Shown here: in pieces, positions 40,349-49,307 of the stretch
Layout: each line of letters begins with the position of its first letter
Position numbering within the stretch: the first letter of the stretch is position 1
NCBI RefSeq assembly: GCF_900116515.1
Contig: NZ_FPBA01000001.1
Coordinates: forward strand, 434,001 to 498,000
Direction of reading: 5' to 3'
DNA from: Geodermatophilus amargosae
GTDB taxonomy: Bacteria; Actinomycetota; Actinomycetes; Mycobacteriales; Geodermatophilaceae
Length of the DNA: 64,000 bases
The notes under the pieces: generated by a model
The model's input: the letters and a program-made list of their open reading frames with translations, nothing else
The model's database searches: none
Told to the model about the DNA's origin: nothing
Made by a program: the position numbers and the translations under genes

Positions 40349-41362
40349 ATGCGCACGCAGCGCGCCCTCGCTCCTCTCCTGCTCACCGGCCTCCTGCTGA
40401 CCGCCGCCTGCGGCGAGTCCGGCTCCTCGGGCACCGGCGGCTCCACCGGCACCAGCGGCTCGGCCGCCAGCGGCGACGCCTGCGCCCCCGTGCCCGGCGA
40501 CCAGCTCGTCGTCCTCGAGGACGACCAGGAGCTGCAGAACGCCGACAACATCGTGCCGGCCATCACGGCGGCCACCGCCGCGGCCAACCCGGCGCTGGTC
40601 CCGGCCCTCGACGCGGTCTCGGCCGCGCTGACCACCGACCAGCTCATCGACATGAACGCCGCCGTCGACCTGGAGCGGCAGAGCGCCGAGGACGTCGCGG
40701 CCGCGTGGGTCGAGGAGAGCGGCGTCACCGACGGCCTGGAGCAGGGCAGCGGCCCGATCGTCGTCGGCGCGGGCAACTTCACCGAGTCGACGATCCTGGG
40801 CAACATCTACGCCGGGGTCCTGCAGGCGGCGGGCTTCGACGCCACCGTGCGCGAGGTCGGCAACCGCGACCTCTACCTGCCGGCCCTCATCTCCGGCACC
40901 GACCTGCAGGTCTTCCCGGAGTACCTGGCCACCGTGACCGAGGCGCTCAACGCGCAGGTCAACGGCGCCAACCCGACGCCGATCGCCAGCGGGGACGCGC
41001 AGGCCACCCGCGACGCGCTGCAGCCGCTGGCCGATCAGGTCGGGCTGACCTTCGGCGCGCCGTCGGAGGCCGCCGACCAGAACGCCTTCGCCGTGACGCA
41101 GGAGTTCGCCGACCAGCTCGGCGTGACCACGCTCTCGGAGCTCGCCGACGCGTGCGGCGACGGGTCGCTGGTCCTGGGCGGGCCGGCCGAGTGCCCGACC
41201 CGGCCGTTCTGCCAGCCGGGCCTGGAGGAGACCTACGGCCTGACGTTCGCCGAGTTCCGTGAGTTCGACGCCGGCGGCCCGGCCACCAAGGCCGCCATCA
41301 CGCAGGGCGAGGTCTCGATGGGCCTGGTCTTCAGCTCCGACGGCGCCCTCGCCCAGGGCTGA
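40349..41362 (+). CDS. proX: Glycine betaine-type substrate-binding lipoprotein, circularly permuted
   Basis: 337 aa. The signal peptide ends in the lipobox LTAAC (Cys21), followed by a Gly/Ser linker to about residue 48. Residues about 53-130 (LVVLEDD, DNIVPAI, ALDAVSAALTTDQLIDMN) match what is normally the C-terminal end of OpuC/ProX proteins. Residues about 137-337 (IVVGAGNFTES to MGLVFSSDGALAQG) match the normal N-terminus through to the point just before that segment. The order is therefore permuted, with the junction between DGALAQG and LVVLEDD. The whole fold is present, so binding should be kept. It follows the permease genes and has a strong terminator after it. Start ATG 40349 has AAGGCGG upstream. 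Confidence 0.9.
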   Translation: MRTQRALAPLLLTGLLLTAACGESGSSGTGGSTGTSGSAASGDACAPVPGDQLVVLEDDQELQNADNIVPAITAATAAANPALVPALDAVSAALTTDQLIDMNAAVDLERQSAEDVAAAWVEESGVTDGLEQGSGPIVVGAGNFTESTILGNIYAGVLQAAGFDATVREVGNRDLYLPALISGTDLQVFPEYLATVTEALNAQVNGANPTPIASGDAQATRDALQPLADQVGLTFGAPSEAADQNAFAVTQEFADQLGVTTLSELADACGDGSLVLGGPAECPTRPFCQPGLEETYGLTFAEFREFDAGGPATKAAITQGEVSMGLVFSSDGALAQG

Positions 41363-41385
41363 CCCCACCTGCAGCACGACCGATC

Positions 41386-41434
41386 GAGCCTCCGACTCCG
41401 GCACACGGCGATTCCGTGCCGGAGTCGGGGGCTC
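41386..41434 (+). terminator. Terminator hairpin after proX
   Basis: GAGCCTCCGACTCCGGCAC pairs with GTGCCGGAGTCGGGGGCTC across an 11-nt loop, a 19-bp stem with one mismatch. It starts 24 nt after the proX stop and ends 10 nt before the next promoter. Confidence 0.85.
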
Positions 41435-41443
41435 GCTCACCGT

Positions 41444-41449
41444 TACGCT
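41444..41449 (+). promoter_or_regulatory. -10 element (TACGCT) for the DUF6779 gene
   Basis: TACGCT precedes ATG 41457 by 7 nt, consistent with a leaderless transcript beginning just after the proX terminator. Confidence 0.5.
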
Positions 41450-41456
41450 GACGACC

Positions 41457-42479
41457 ATGCGGACGGGGGGACGGATGCGTGTCGCCGGGCTGCTGGTCGG
41501 GTGTGGTGCTGCCGTCGCGGCCACCGCCGTCGTCTTCCTGTCCGACGACCCACAGGTGCTGCGCGTGGCCGTGGTCGCCGTGGCGTGGGCCTGCCTGGGT
41601 GCCGCCTTCGCCGCCGGACGGCGTCCCGAGCCCGTCGTGCCCGAGGGGCCCGACGTCGCGGCGGTCGAGGCGGAGCTGCGCCGCGCCCACGAGGCCGAGC
41701 TCGAGCGCGAGACGGCGGTGCACCGGCAGGCCGAGCTGGAGCTGGAGCTGCAGGTCCGAGGCGAGGCGGAGGCCGCGATGCGCCGCGAGCTCGACGGCCT
41801 GCGCAGCGAGCTGGCCGGGCTGCGCGGGGACCTGACCGGCCTCGACGCGCTGCGCACCGAGGTGGCCGCGATCGGTGCGCTGCGGGCCGACCTCGCCGAG
41901 CTGGCCGGCCTGCGCGCCGACGTCGCCGAGATGGCCGGCCTGCGCGCCGACGTCGGCCGGCTGCGCGCCGAGCTGACCGAGCGGCACGCCGGCGAGCTGC
42001 ACCACGCGGGCGAGATGCACGTCGAGCGCGTGGTCATGCGGACCCAGTCCGTGCGCAGCGGCCGCGAGCCGCTGGAGCCGGCGACGGCGGCGGCATGGCA
42101 CGCCGACGTCACCCGCGAGCTCGGCGGCTGGCCCCGGACCCCCGAGGCCCCGGCAGCGGTGGCGTCTGCGACGGTGGCTCCGGCGACCGTCGCCGTCCCG
42201 GTCGTGACCCCGGAGCCCGAGCCGGTCGCCCGCGTGCTGACCCCACCGCCGGTCCCCGTGGACGCGGGCGCCCCGCGGCGCCGGCGCACCGACCCGCCGG
42301 CACCGGCCGAGCAGCTGACCGTCGAGCGGCCCTCCGTGCACGCCGCCGCCGCGGCACACGGCGGGTACGCGACGCCCGTCCCGCCGGCCGAGTACGAGGC
42401 CGGTGCCGCGCGGCTGGCGGCGATCCTCGCCGAGAGCGGGGTCACCCCCGGCGGGCGCCGGCGGCGCTACCGCGAGTAG
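41457..42479 (+). CDS. DUF6779-type membrane protein with coiled coil
   Basis: 340 aa. Two adjacent membrane segments (about residues 8-27 and 33-52) are followed by a long Ala/Glu/Leu-rich helix with heptad-like periodicity, including near-repeats of AGLRADVAE around residues 125-175, so a coiled coil is likely. The rest is Pro/Ala-rich and low in predicted structure, ending in a basic RRRRYRE. The N-terminal domain fits DUF6779 of actinobacteria; function unknown. It may be an envelope or cell-division scaffold, but nothing in the sequence proves this. Stop is 3 nt from the convergent SDR stop. Confidence 0.75.
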   Translation: MRTGGRMRVAGLLVGCGAAVAATAVVFLSDDPQVLRVAVVAVAWACLGAAFAAGRRPEPVVPEGPDVAAVEAELRRAHEAELERETAVHRQAELELELQVRGEAEAAMRRELDGLRSELAGLRGDLTGLDALRTEVAAIGALRADLAELAGLRADVAEMAGLRADVGRLRAELTERHAGELHHAGEMHVERVVMRTQSVRSGREPLEPATAAAWHADVTRELGGWPRTPEAPAAVASATVAPATVAVPVVTPEPEPVARVLTPPPVPVDAGAPRRRRTDPPAPAEQLTVERPSVHAAAAAHGGYATPVPPAEYEAGAARLAAILAESGVTPGGRRRRYRE

Positions 42480-42482
42480 GGC

Positions 42483-43229
42483 TCAGGCGGGGCCGCGGGA
42501 GAGCGCGCCGCCGTCGAGCACCAGGGTCTGGCCGGTGACCCAGCCGGCGCCGAGCAGGTAGGCCGCGGCCTCGCCGACGTCCTCGGGCTCGCCGAGTCGC
42601 CCGGCGGGGTAGGCGCGGGCGGCCTCCTGCTCGCGGCCCTCGTAGAGCGCGCCGGCGAAGCGGGTCTTGACGACGGCCGGCGCGACGGCGTTGACCGTCA
42701 CCTTCGGGCCGAGCTCGACGGCCAGCTGGGTGACCAGGTTGATCAGCGCGGCTTTGCTCACGCCGTAGCCGGCGATGTTCGGCGAGGCCTTGACCCCGGC
42801 CACCGACGCGACGACGAGCACCGAGCCGCCGTGCTCGGCCATCCACGCCCGCCAGGCCTCCTGCACCAGCCCGAGCGTGCCGACGACGTTGGTGTCGAGG
42901 ATCTTGCGGAAGGCGTCGAGCTCGAGGTCGACCATCGGGCCGTAGACCGGGTTGATCCCGACGTTGCCCACGAGGTGGTCGAGCCGCCCGAAGCGCTCGA
43001 TCGCGGTGCGCACCGCCTCGGCCCGGTGCGCGGCGTCCCCGGCGTTGCCCGGCACGCCGACGGCGACCTCGGGTCCGCCCAGCGCGGTCACGGCCTCCTC
43101 GAGCGCCTCCGGCTTGCGGGCGGTGAGCACCACGCGCGCCCCCCGGTCGACCAGGCTGCGGGCGATGGCCAGCCCGATGCCGCGGCTGCCGCCGGTGACC
43201 AGTGCGGTGCGTCCCTCGAACGTGCCCAC
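42483..43229 (-). CDS. SDR-family oxidoreductase
   Basis: 248 aa classical short-chain dehydrogenase. The cofactor motif is TGGSRGIG (about residues 12-19), NVG in place of NNAG follows near residue 88, catalytic Ser is in VVASVAG and YGVSK supplies Tyr/Lys. The C-terminal GAGWVTGQTLVLDGG is typical of FabG-like SDRs. GTG 43229 has AGGAG seven nt upstream and a TACCGT -10 about 50 nt upstream. Substrate unknown; mycobacterial annotation often calls such proteins FabG-like, without proof. Confidence 0.88.
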   Translation of the reverse strand: MGTFEGRTALVTGGSRGIGLAIARSLVDRGARVVLTARKPEALEEAVTALGGPEVAVGVPGNAGDAAHRAEAVRTAIERFGRLDHLVGNVGINPVYGPMVDLELDAFRKILDTNVVGTLGLVQEAWRAWMAEHGGSVLVVASVAGVKASPNIAGYGVSKAALINLVTQLAVELGPKVTVNAVAPAVVKTRFAGALYEGREQEAARAYPAGRLGEPEDVGEAAAYLLGAGWVTGQTLVLDGGALSRGPA

Positions 43230-43278
43230 GTCGCGCTCCTGTCGGTGTCGGCCGGCCTCGGCGCCGGTGCCGTCGCAC

Positions 43279-43284
43279 ACGGTA
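43279..43284 (-). promoter_or_regulatory. -10 element (TACCGT) for the SDR gene
   Basis: On the minus strand TACCGT lies about 50 nt before GTG 43229, leaving a leader of about 43 nt that contains the AGGAG site. Confidence 0.4.
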
Positions 43285-43452
43285 GGGCGGGCCGCGCAGC
43301 CGTCACCGACCCCCTCCGGGTGGGCACGTGAGGCAGCCCACAGTGCCGCTGCGTTGCACGGGACCGCAGACGGTCACACACTCGCCATCGGCACGTCGCC
43401 CGCGTGACACACCCGGTCGCAGCGGACGGCCCGCCGGAACCCCGCACCACCG

Positions 43453-43536
43453 AGCAGCACGACACCACAGCGGCACGGCACCACAGCGGCACGGCACCAC
43501 CCAGCAGCACGGCACCACCCAGCAGCACGGCACCAC
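43453..43536. repeat. Short tandem repeat array (16-18 bp units)
   Basis: Five consecutive units: one AGCAGCACGACACCAC, two identical AGCGGCACGGCACCAC and two identical 18-nt units CCAGCAGCACGGCACCAC. It lies in a 400-nt spacer (43230-43629) between the divergent SDR and DUF2520 genes; no gene is recognised in that spacer. The strand is strongly C/A biased, so it could slip or bind a protein. Function unknown. Confidence 0.85.
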
Positions 43537-43629
43537 CCGGCACGACCGAGCACCACCTGGGCCGCCAGCGCCGACGGCCCGACCCACCGAGTCCGGTACC
43601 CGTCAGGGACTGGAACGAGGAGCGTCCCG

Positions 43630-44574
43630 ATGCCTGCTGCCCGCAGGACCCCCCGCGCTGCCGGGCTCCCGCCCGTCGCCAGCGCCCCCGCCCGCCTCCG
43701 GATCGGAGTCGTCGGCGCCGGCCGCGTCGGCGCCGTCCTCGGCGCCGCCCTCGCCGCCGCCGGCCACGACGTGGTCGCCGCCTCCGGCGTCTCCACGGCC
43801 TCCGCCGAGCGCGCCGCCCGGCTGCTGCCCGGCACCCCGCTCCTGCCCGCCGACGAGGTGGTCGCCGCCTCCGACCTCGTGGTGCTGGCCGTCCCCGACG
43901 ACACGCTGCCCGGCCTGGTCACGGGTCTCGCGGAGACCGGCTCCTGGCGGGCCGGCCAGCTCGCCTTCCACACCTCCGGCGCGCACGGCCTGGCCGCGCT
44001 CGCTCCCGCGGAGCAGGCCGGCGTCCTCCCGCTGGCCCTGCACCCGGCCATGACCTTCACCGGCGCCCCCGAGGACGCCGACCGGCTCACCGGCGCACCG
44101 TTCGGCGTCACCAGCCGCCCCGAGCACCGCCCCGTCGCCGAGACCCTGGTCCTGGAGATGGGCGGCGAGCCGTTCTTCGTCGCCGAGGCCGACCGGCGGC
44201 TCTACCACGCCGCGCTCGTCACCGGCGCCAACCACCTGGTCACCCTCGTCGCCGAGGCCGCCGACCTGCTGCGCGAGGCCGGCGTCGACGCCCCGGCCCG
44301 GGTGCTCACCCCGCTGCTCACCGCCGCGCTGGACAACGGCCTGCGCCGCGGCGACCGCGGGCTGACCGGCCCGGTGAGCCGCGGCGACGTCGGCACGGTG
44401 GCCGACCACCTCGAGACGCTCACCGACCGGGCGCCGGAGTCGGTGGCCGCCTACGTCGCCATGGCGCAGCGGACCACCGAGCGTGCGCTTGCCGCCGGGC
44501 GGCTCAAGCGGCACGAGGGCGCACCACTGCTCGACCTGCTCTACGAGGCCGCCGACCCGGCGGGCTCCCGGTGA
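43630..44574 (+). CDS. Rossmann/DUF2520 oxidoreductase, candidate ketopantoate reductase
   Basis: 314 aa. A Rossmann motif [16 protein letters not shown] begins near residue 26, [10 protein letters not shown] follows, and the helical C-terminal half (about residues 150-300; [18 protein letters not shown]) is DUF2520. The architecture is that of the 6-phosphogluconate-dehydrogenase/ketopantoate-reductase superfamily. It overlaps panC by 4 nt, and the same DUF2520-panC-panD order occurs in mycobacteria (Rv3603c). A role in making pantoate is therefore likely but unproven. ATG 43630 has GAGGAG seven nt upstream. Confidence 0.85.
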   Translation: MPAARRTPRAAGLPPVASAPARLRIGVVGAGRVGAVLGAALAAAGHDVVAASGVSTASAERAARLLPGTPLLPADEVVAASDLVVLAVPDDTLPGLVTGLAETGSWRAGQLAFHTSGAHGLAALAPAEQAGVLPLALHPAMTFTGAPEDADRLTGAPFGVTSRPEHRPVAETLVLEMGGEPFFVAEADRRLYHAALVTGANHLVTLVAEAADLLREAGVDAPARVLTPLLTAALDNGLRRGDRGLTGPVSRGDVGTVADHLETLTDRAPESVAAYVAMAQRTTERALAAGRLKRHEGAPLLDLLYEAADPAGSR

Positions 44575-45452
44575 CCACGAGCACCGGCGCCCTGTCGTCC
44601 ACCCGCCCCGCCACCCCGGCGGTCGCGGAGACGGCCGCCGCGCTGCGGGACCTGGTCGCCGGGCTGCCCGGCCCGGTCGCGCTGGTCCCCACCATGGGCG
44701 CCCTGCACGAGGGGCACCGCGCGCTGGTCCGCGCCGCCCGCGAGCGCGCCGGCAGCGTCGTCGTGTCGGTCTTCGTCAACCCGACCCAGTTCGGCGCCGG
44801 CGAGGACCTCGACCGCTATCCGCGCACCTGGGACGCCGACCTCGCCGCGCTCACCGAGGAGGGCGCCGACGTCGTCTTCCACCCGCCGGTCGACGAGGTC
44901 TACCAGCCCGGCGCGCTCGGCGTCACCGTCGACCCCGGCCCGCTCGGCAACGTCCTCGAGGGAGCGGTGCGCCCGGGCCACTTCGCCGGCGTGCTGACCG
45001 TCGTCGCCAAGCTGTTCGGCCTGGCCCGGCCCGACCTCGCCCTCTTCGGCGAGAAGGACTACCAGCAGCTCACGCTCGTCCGGGCGATGGTCCGCGAGCT
45101 GGCCCTGCCGGTGGAGGTCGTCGGCGTGCCCACCGTCCGCGAGGACGACGGCATGGCCCTGTCCAGCCGCAACCGCTACCTGGCGCCGGAAGAGCGGACC
45201 CGCGCCGTGACGTTGAACAGGGCGCTGCGTGCCGGCGCCGACGCCGGCCCGCACGGCGCCGACGCCGTCCTCGCCGCCGCCCGCGAGGTGCTGGCCGGCG
45301 CGCCCGAGCTGGTGCCCGACTACCTCGAGCTCACCGACCCCGACCTGGGCCCGGCGCCGGCGGCCGGCCCGGCCCGGCTCCTGCTGGCCGCCCGAGCCGG
45401 CAGCACCCGACTCCTCGACAACGTCCCCGTCACCCTGGGAGAGCCCCGATGA
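44571..45452 (+). CDS. panC: Pantothenate synthetase
   Basis: 293 aa, condenses pantoate and beta-alanine with ATP. The nucleotidyltransferase motifs are [10 protein letters not shown] (HIGH-like), [18 protein letters not shown] and [10 protein letters not shown] (KMSKS-like position). GTG 44571 overlaps the DUF2520 stop, and the end overlaps panD, so the three are translationally coupled. Confidence 0.95.
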   Translation: MTTSTGALSSTRPATPAVAETAAALRDLVAGLPGPVALVPTMGALHEGHRALVRAARERAGSVVVSVFVNPTQFGAGEDLDRYPRTWDADLAALTEEGADVVFHPPVDEVYQPGALGVTVDPGPLGNVLEGAVRPGHFAGVLTVVAKLFGLARPDLALFGEKDYQQLTLVRAMVRELALPVEVVGVPTVREDDGMALSSRNRYLAPEERTRAVTLNRALRAGADAGPHGADAVLAAAREVLAGAPELVPDYLELTDPDLGPAPAAGPARLLLAARAGSTRLLDNVPVTLGEPR

Positions 45453-45874
45453 TGCGCACGATGCTCAAGTCCAAGATCCACCGGGCGACCGTGACGCAGG
45501 CCGACCTGCACTACGTGGGCTCGGTGACGGTCGACGAGGACCTGCTCGACGCCGCCGACCTCATCCCCGGCGAGCAGGTGGCCATCGTCGACATCACCAA
45601 CGGCGCCCGGCTGGAGACCTACGTCATCCCCGGCGAGCGGGGCAGCGGCGTCATCGGCATCAACGGCGCGGCCGCGCACCTGGTGCACCCCGGCGACCTG
45701 GTCATCCTGATCAGCTACGGCCTGATGGACGAGACCGAGGCCAAGTCCCACATCCCGAAGGTCGTGCACGTCGACGGCGCCAACCGCGTCGTCGAGCTCG
45801 GCGGGGACCCCTCCGCGCCGGTGCCCGGCGCAGCGGACCACCGGCGCAGCGACCTCGGCGTCCCCGTCCGGTGA
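45449..45874 (+). CDS. panD: Aspartate 1-decarboxylase (pyruvoyl enzyme precursor)
   Basis: 141 aa, makes beta-alanine for PanC. Start ATG 45449 (before a second ATG) puts the self-cleavage pair Gly24-Ser25 in YVGSVT exactly where it is in E. coli PanD; Ser25 becomes the pyruvoyl group. [24 protein letters not shown] and [10 protein letters not shown] complete the family. It overlaps panC (ATGA) and nadB (GTGA). Confidence 0.95.
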   Translation: MMRTMLKSKIHRATVTQADLHYVGSVTVDEDLLDAADLIPGEQVAIVDITNGARLETYVIPGERGSGVIGINGAAAHLVHPGDLVILISYGLMDETEAKSHIPKVVHVDGANRVVELGGDPSAPVPGAADHRRSDLGVPVR

Positions 45875-47547
45875 CGACGCTGGCGCCCGTCGTCGGCCTG
45901 CCCACCCGGCTGGCCGCCCCGGCGCCCGGGTGGGAGCTGTCGGCCGACGTCTGCGTCGTCGGCTCCGGCGTCGCGGGCCTGTGCGTCGCGCTGCACGCGC
46001 GGGCGGCGGGCCTGTCGGTCGCCGTCGTCACCAAGGTCCGGGTCGACGACGGTTCGACCCGCTGGGCGCAGGGCGGCATCGCCGCCGTGCTCGACCCCGC
46101 CGACACCCCGGAGGCGCACGCCCGCGACACCGAGGTCGCCGGCGTCGGGCTGTGCGAGCCCGACGCCGTCTCCGCGCTGGTGACCGAGGGGCCGTCGCGG
46201 CTGCACCAGCTCATCGACTGGGGCGCGGCCTTCGACCGCGACCCGTCGGGCCGGCTGCTGCTCACCCGCGAGGGCGGGCACTCGGCCGACCGGATCGTGC
46301 ACGCCGGCGGTGACGCCACCGGCTCGGAGGTGCAGCGCGCGCTGCACGCCGCCGTCCGCAGCGCCCCCGGCATCACGCTCGTCGAGCACGCCATGGTGCT
46401 CGACCTGCTCGCCGACGACGCCGGCCGCGCGGCGGGCGTCACCCTGCACGTCCTGGGCGAGGGCACCGAGGACGGCGTCGGCGCGGTCCGCGCCCGCGCC
46501 GTCGTCCTGGCCACCGGCGGGATGGGGCAGGTCTACGCCGCGACGACGAACCCGTCGGTGTCCACCGGCGACGGCGTGGCCCTCGGCCTGCGCGCCGGCG
46601 CGGTCGCCACCGACCTGGAGTTCGTCCAGTTCCACCCGACGTCGCTCTACCTCGGCCCGGACGCCCGCGGGCAGCAGCCGCTGGTCAGCGAGGCGCTGCG
46701 CGGCGAGGGCGCGGTGCTCCGCGACGGCGCAGGGGAGCGGTTCATGGTCGGCGTCCACCCGCTGGCCGAGCTCGCGCCGCGCGACGTCGTCGCCAAGGCG
46801 ATCACCCGCGTGCAGCTGCGCGACGGCGTGGACCACGTCTGGCTCGACGCCCGCTCCGTGCCCGGCCTCGCGCAGCGCTTCCCGACCATCGTGGCCCGCT
46901 GCCGGGCGGCCGGGGTCGACCCGGTCACCGACCTGGTGCCGGTCACGCCCGCCGCGCACTACGCCTCCGGCGGTCTGGTCACCGACCTCGCCGGGCGGAC
47001 CACCGTCCCCGGCCTGTACGCCTGCGGCGAGGTGGCGTGCACCGGCGTGCACGGCGCCAACCGGCTGGCGTCGAACTCGCTGCTCGAGGGCCTGGTGTTC
47101 GCCGCGCGCATCGGCGACGAGCTGGCCCGCTCCCTGCCCCCGGCGATGCCGGCCCGCGCGGCCGTCGCCGGGACGTCCGGGCTGCTCGACCCGGCCGGGC
47201 GGCGCGCGGTCACCGAGACCATGTCCGGCCGGGTGGCCGCGCTGCGGTCGGGCGCGGGCCTGGCCGAGGCCACCGCGCAGCTGGGCGGGCTCGCCGCCGG
47301 GCTGGCCGACGGTCCCGGCGCCGCGCCGGGCGTGCCGAGCTGGGAGGCCACCGACCTGCTCACCGTCGCCAGTGCCCTCGCCGCCGCCGCCACCGCCCGC
47401 CGGGAGACCCGCGGCTGCCACTGGCGCGAGGACCACCCCGACACCGAGGCCGACTGGCGGGTGCACCTCGACGTCCGGCTCGACGCCGACGGCGCGCTGT
47501 GCCTGACCCGGCGCCCGGTGGGCACGCCGGCGGTGCCGCCGTGGTGA
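45871..47547 (+). CDS. nadB: L-aspartate oxidase
   Basis: 558 aa flavoprotein, oxidises aspartate to iminoaspartate for NAD synthesis. The FAD-binding motif [13 protein letters not shown] is near residue 25, [42 protein letters not shown] and [18 protein letters not shown] follow, the set typical of NadB rather than succinate dehydrogenase. It is coupled to panD and nadC by GTGA overlaps. No nadA is present in this window, so quinolinate synthase must lie elsewhere. Confidence 0.94.
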   Translation: MTTLAPVVGLPTRLAAPAPGWELSADVCVVGSGVAGLCVALHARAAGLSVAVVTKVRVDDGSTRWAQGGIAAVLDPADTPEAHARDTEVAGVGLCEPDAVSALVTEGPSRLHQLIDWGAAFDRDPSGRLLLTREGGHSADRIVHAGGDATGSEVQRALHAAVRSAPGITLVEHAMVLDLLADDAGRAAGVTLHVLGEGTEDGVGAVRARAVVLATGGMGQVYAATTNPSVSTGDGVALGLRAGAVATDLEFVQFHPTSLYLGPDARGQQPLVSEALRGEGAVLRDGAGERFMVGVHPLAELAPRDVVAKAITRVQLRDGVDHVWLDARSVPGLAQRFPTIVARCRAAGVDPVTDLVPVTPAAHYASGGLVTDLAGRTTVPGLYACGEVACTGVHGANRLASNSLLEGLVFAARIGDELARSLPPAMPARAAVAGTSGLLDPAGRRAVTETMSGRVAALRSGAGLAEATAQLGGLAAGLADGPGAAPGVPSWEATDLLTVASALAAAATARRETRGCHWREDHPDTEADWRVHLDVRLDADGALCLTRRPVGTPAVPPW

Positions 47548-48464
47548 GCGGGAACGCGGTGGACCGGGACCCGCGGTCGCTGGAGGGCACCGGGCTGTCG
47601 GAGGCCTGGGTCGAGGACCTGGTCGAGCGCACGCTGGCCGAGGACCTCGCCGGCGGCGCGGTGCTGCCCAGCGCTCCGGACCTCGCCGTCGCGCTCGACG
47701 TCACCAGCGCCGCCACCGTGCCACCGGCGCAGTACGGCACCGCCGACCTCGTCGCCCGCGCCGACGGCGTCGTCGCCGGCCTGCCCGTGGCCGCCCGCGT
47801 GTTCACCCGGCTGGCCCCCGGCGCCACGCTCACCGCGGGCGCGGCCGACGGCGACCGGGTGCGCCGCGGCGACGTGCTGCTCACCGTGCGCGGGCCGGTG
47901 CGGGCGCTGCTGGCCGCCGAGCGCAGCGCGCTGAACATCGCCAGCCGGGCCAGCGGCATCGCCACCGCCACCCGCGCCTGGGTCGACGCCGTCGAGGGCA
48001 CCGGCGCCGCCGTCCTGGACACCCGCAAGACCACCCCGGGCCTGCGGCCGCTGGAGAAGTACGCCGTGCGCTGCGGCGGCGGGTCGAACAAGCGGATGGG
48101 CCTCTACGACGTCGCGATGGTGAAGGACAACCACGTCGCCGCCGCGGGCTCGGTGGCCGCCGCCGTCGCCGCCGTGCGCGAGCGGGCGCCGCGGGTGCCG
48201 GTCCAGGTGGAGGCCGACACCCCCGCGCAGGCGCTGGAGGCGGTCGAGGCCGGCGCGGACTTCCTGCTGCTGGACAACATGGCGCCCGCGCAGCTGCGCG
48301 AGGTGGTGGCGCTGGTCGGCGGCCGCGCGGAGCTGGAGGCCACCGGCGGGCTGACCCTCGCCGTCGCCCGCGCGGTCGCCTCCACCGGCGTGGACTTCCT
48401 CTCCGTCGGCGCGCTCACGCACTCCTCGCCCATCCTCGACCTCGCGCTCGACCTGCGGGGCTGA
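47544..48464 (+). CDS. nadC: Nicotinate-nucleotide pyrophosphorylase (quinolinate phosphoribosyltransferase)
   Basis: 306 aa. NadC motifs are RSALNIASRASGIATATR, DTRKTTPGLRPLEKYAVRCGGG, NKRMGLYDVAMVKDNH and, near the end, EATGGLTLAVARAVASTGVDFLSVGALTHS. It converts quinolinate and PRPP to nicotinate mononucleotide. GTG 47544 overlaps the nadB stop; another GTG lies one codon upstream. Confidence 0.95.
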   Translation: MSGNAVDRDPRSLEGTGLSEAWVEDLVERTLAEDLAGGAVLPSAPDLAVALDVTSAATVPPAQYGTADLVARADGVVAGLPVAARVFTRLAPGATLTAGAADGDRVRRGDVLLTVRGPVRALLAAERSALNIASRASGIATATRAWVDAVEGTGAAVLDTRKTTPGLRPLEKYAVRCGGGSNKRMGLYDVAMVKDNHVAAAGSVAAAVAAVRERAPRVPVQVEADTPAQALEAVEAGADFLLLDNMAPAQLREVVALVGGRAELEATGGLTLAVARAVASTGVDFLSVGALTHSSPILDLALDLRG

Positions 48465-48469
48465 GGCCG

Positions 48470-49264
48470 GTGCTGCTCACCGTCGACGTCGGCAACAGCC
48501 AGACGGTGCTGGCCACCTTCGACGGCGCCCGCCGCGTCGGGAGCTGGCGGGTGACGACGCACCCGCGGGCCACCTCCGACGAGCTGCGGATGCTCTGGCG
48601 GGGGCTGCTGCGCGACACCGAGGTCACCGGCGTCGCCGCCTGCTCCACCGTGCCGGCGCTGCTCCCGGCGCTGCGCCGGCTGCTGGACTCCCTCGAGGTG
48701 CCGGTCGTGCTCATCGGCCCCGGCGTGCGCACCGGCGTCCCGCTGCACGTGGACAACCCGCGCGAGGTCGGCGCCGACCGCGTGGTCACCGCGCTGGCCG
48801 CCCACGAGTTGTTCGGCCGCGCCCCCGACGGCAGCGGTCGCCCGGTCGTCGTCGTCGACTTCGGCACCTCCACCAACGTCGACGCCGTCGGCCCGGACGG
48901 CCAGTTCCTCGGCGGGGCGCTGGCCCCCGGCGTCGAGGTCAGCCTGGAGGCCCTGGCCACCCGCGCGGCGCAGCTGCGCTCGGTGGAGCTCACCGTGCCG
49001 TCGCAGGCCATCGGCAAGAACACCGTCGCCGCGCTGCAGTCGGGGGTGGTGCTCGGCTTCGCCGGCCTGGTCGACGGGCTGGTCGGCCGGATCGCCGGCG
49101 AGCTCGTGGCGCAGTTCGGCGACCCGCCGGTCGTCGTCGCCACCGGGGGACTGGCGCCCCTGGTCGCCGGCAGCTGCCGGACCATCGGCGAGCGCGAGCC
49201 GGACCTGACGGTGCACGGCCTGCGGCTGGCCTTCGAGCGGCAGCAGGCCGCCGGCCGCCGGTAG
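48470..49264 (+). CDS. coaX: Type III pantothenate kinase
   Basis: 264 aa, ASKHA-fold kinase catalysing the first step from pantothenate to Co[18 protein letters not shown] at the N-terminus, [27 protein letters not shown] and [22 protein letters not shown] are the expected pieces. FGTSTN replaces the more usual FGTATT. GTG 48470 is 5 nt after nadC. Its clustering with panC and panD puts three CoA-pathway steps together. Confidence 0.93.
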   Translation: MLLTVDVGNSQTVLATFDGARRVGSWRVTTHPRATSDELRMLWRGLLRDTEVTGVAACSTVPALLPALRRLLDSLEVPVVLIGPGVRTGVPLHVDNPREVGADRVVTALAAHELFGRAPDGSGRPVVVVDFGTSTNVDAVGPDGQFLGGALAPGVEVSLEALATRAAQLRSVELTVPSQAIGKNTVAALQSGVVLGFAGLVDGLVGRIAGELVAQFGDPPVVVATGGLAPLVAGSCRTIGEREPDLTVHGLRLAFERQQAAGRR

Positions 49265-49293
49265 CGCGTCGGGGGTGGTGCGGCCCACGGCCG

Positions 49294-49299
49294 TAGGCT
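49294..49299 (+). promoter_or_regulatory. -10 element (TAGGCT) for lysS
   Basis: TAGGCT lies 8 nt before GTG 49308, which favours that start over the in-frame GTG at 49275 and suggests a leaderless message. Confidence 0.5.
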
Positions 49300-49307
49300 C
49301 GGGCGCC

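Noticed and set aside
43453..43536. CRISPR array
   Set aside because: Units are 16-18 bp, directly adjacent with no unique spacers, and no cas genes are near.
45871..47547. Succinate dehydrogenase flavoprotein instead of NadB
   Set aside because: The gene is coupled to panD and nadC and has NadB-typical motifs; no sdhB or sdhC is present.
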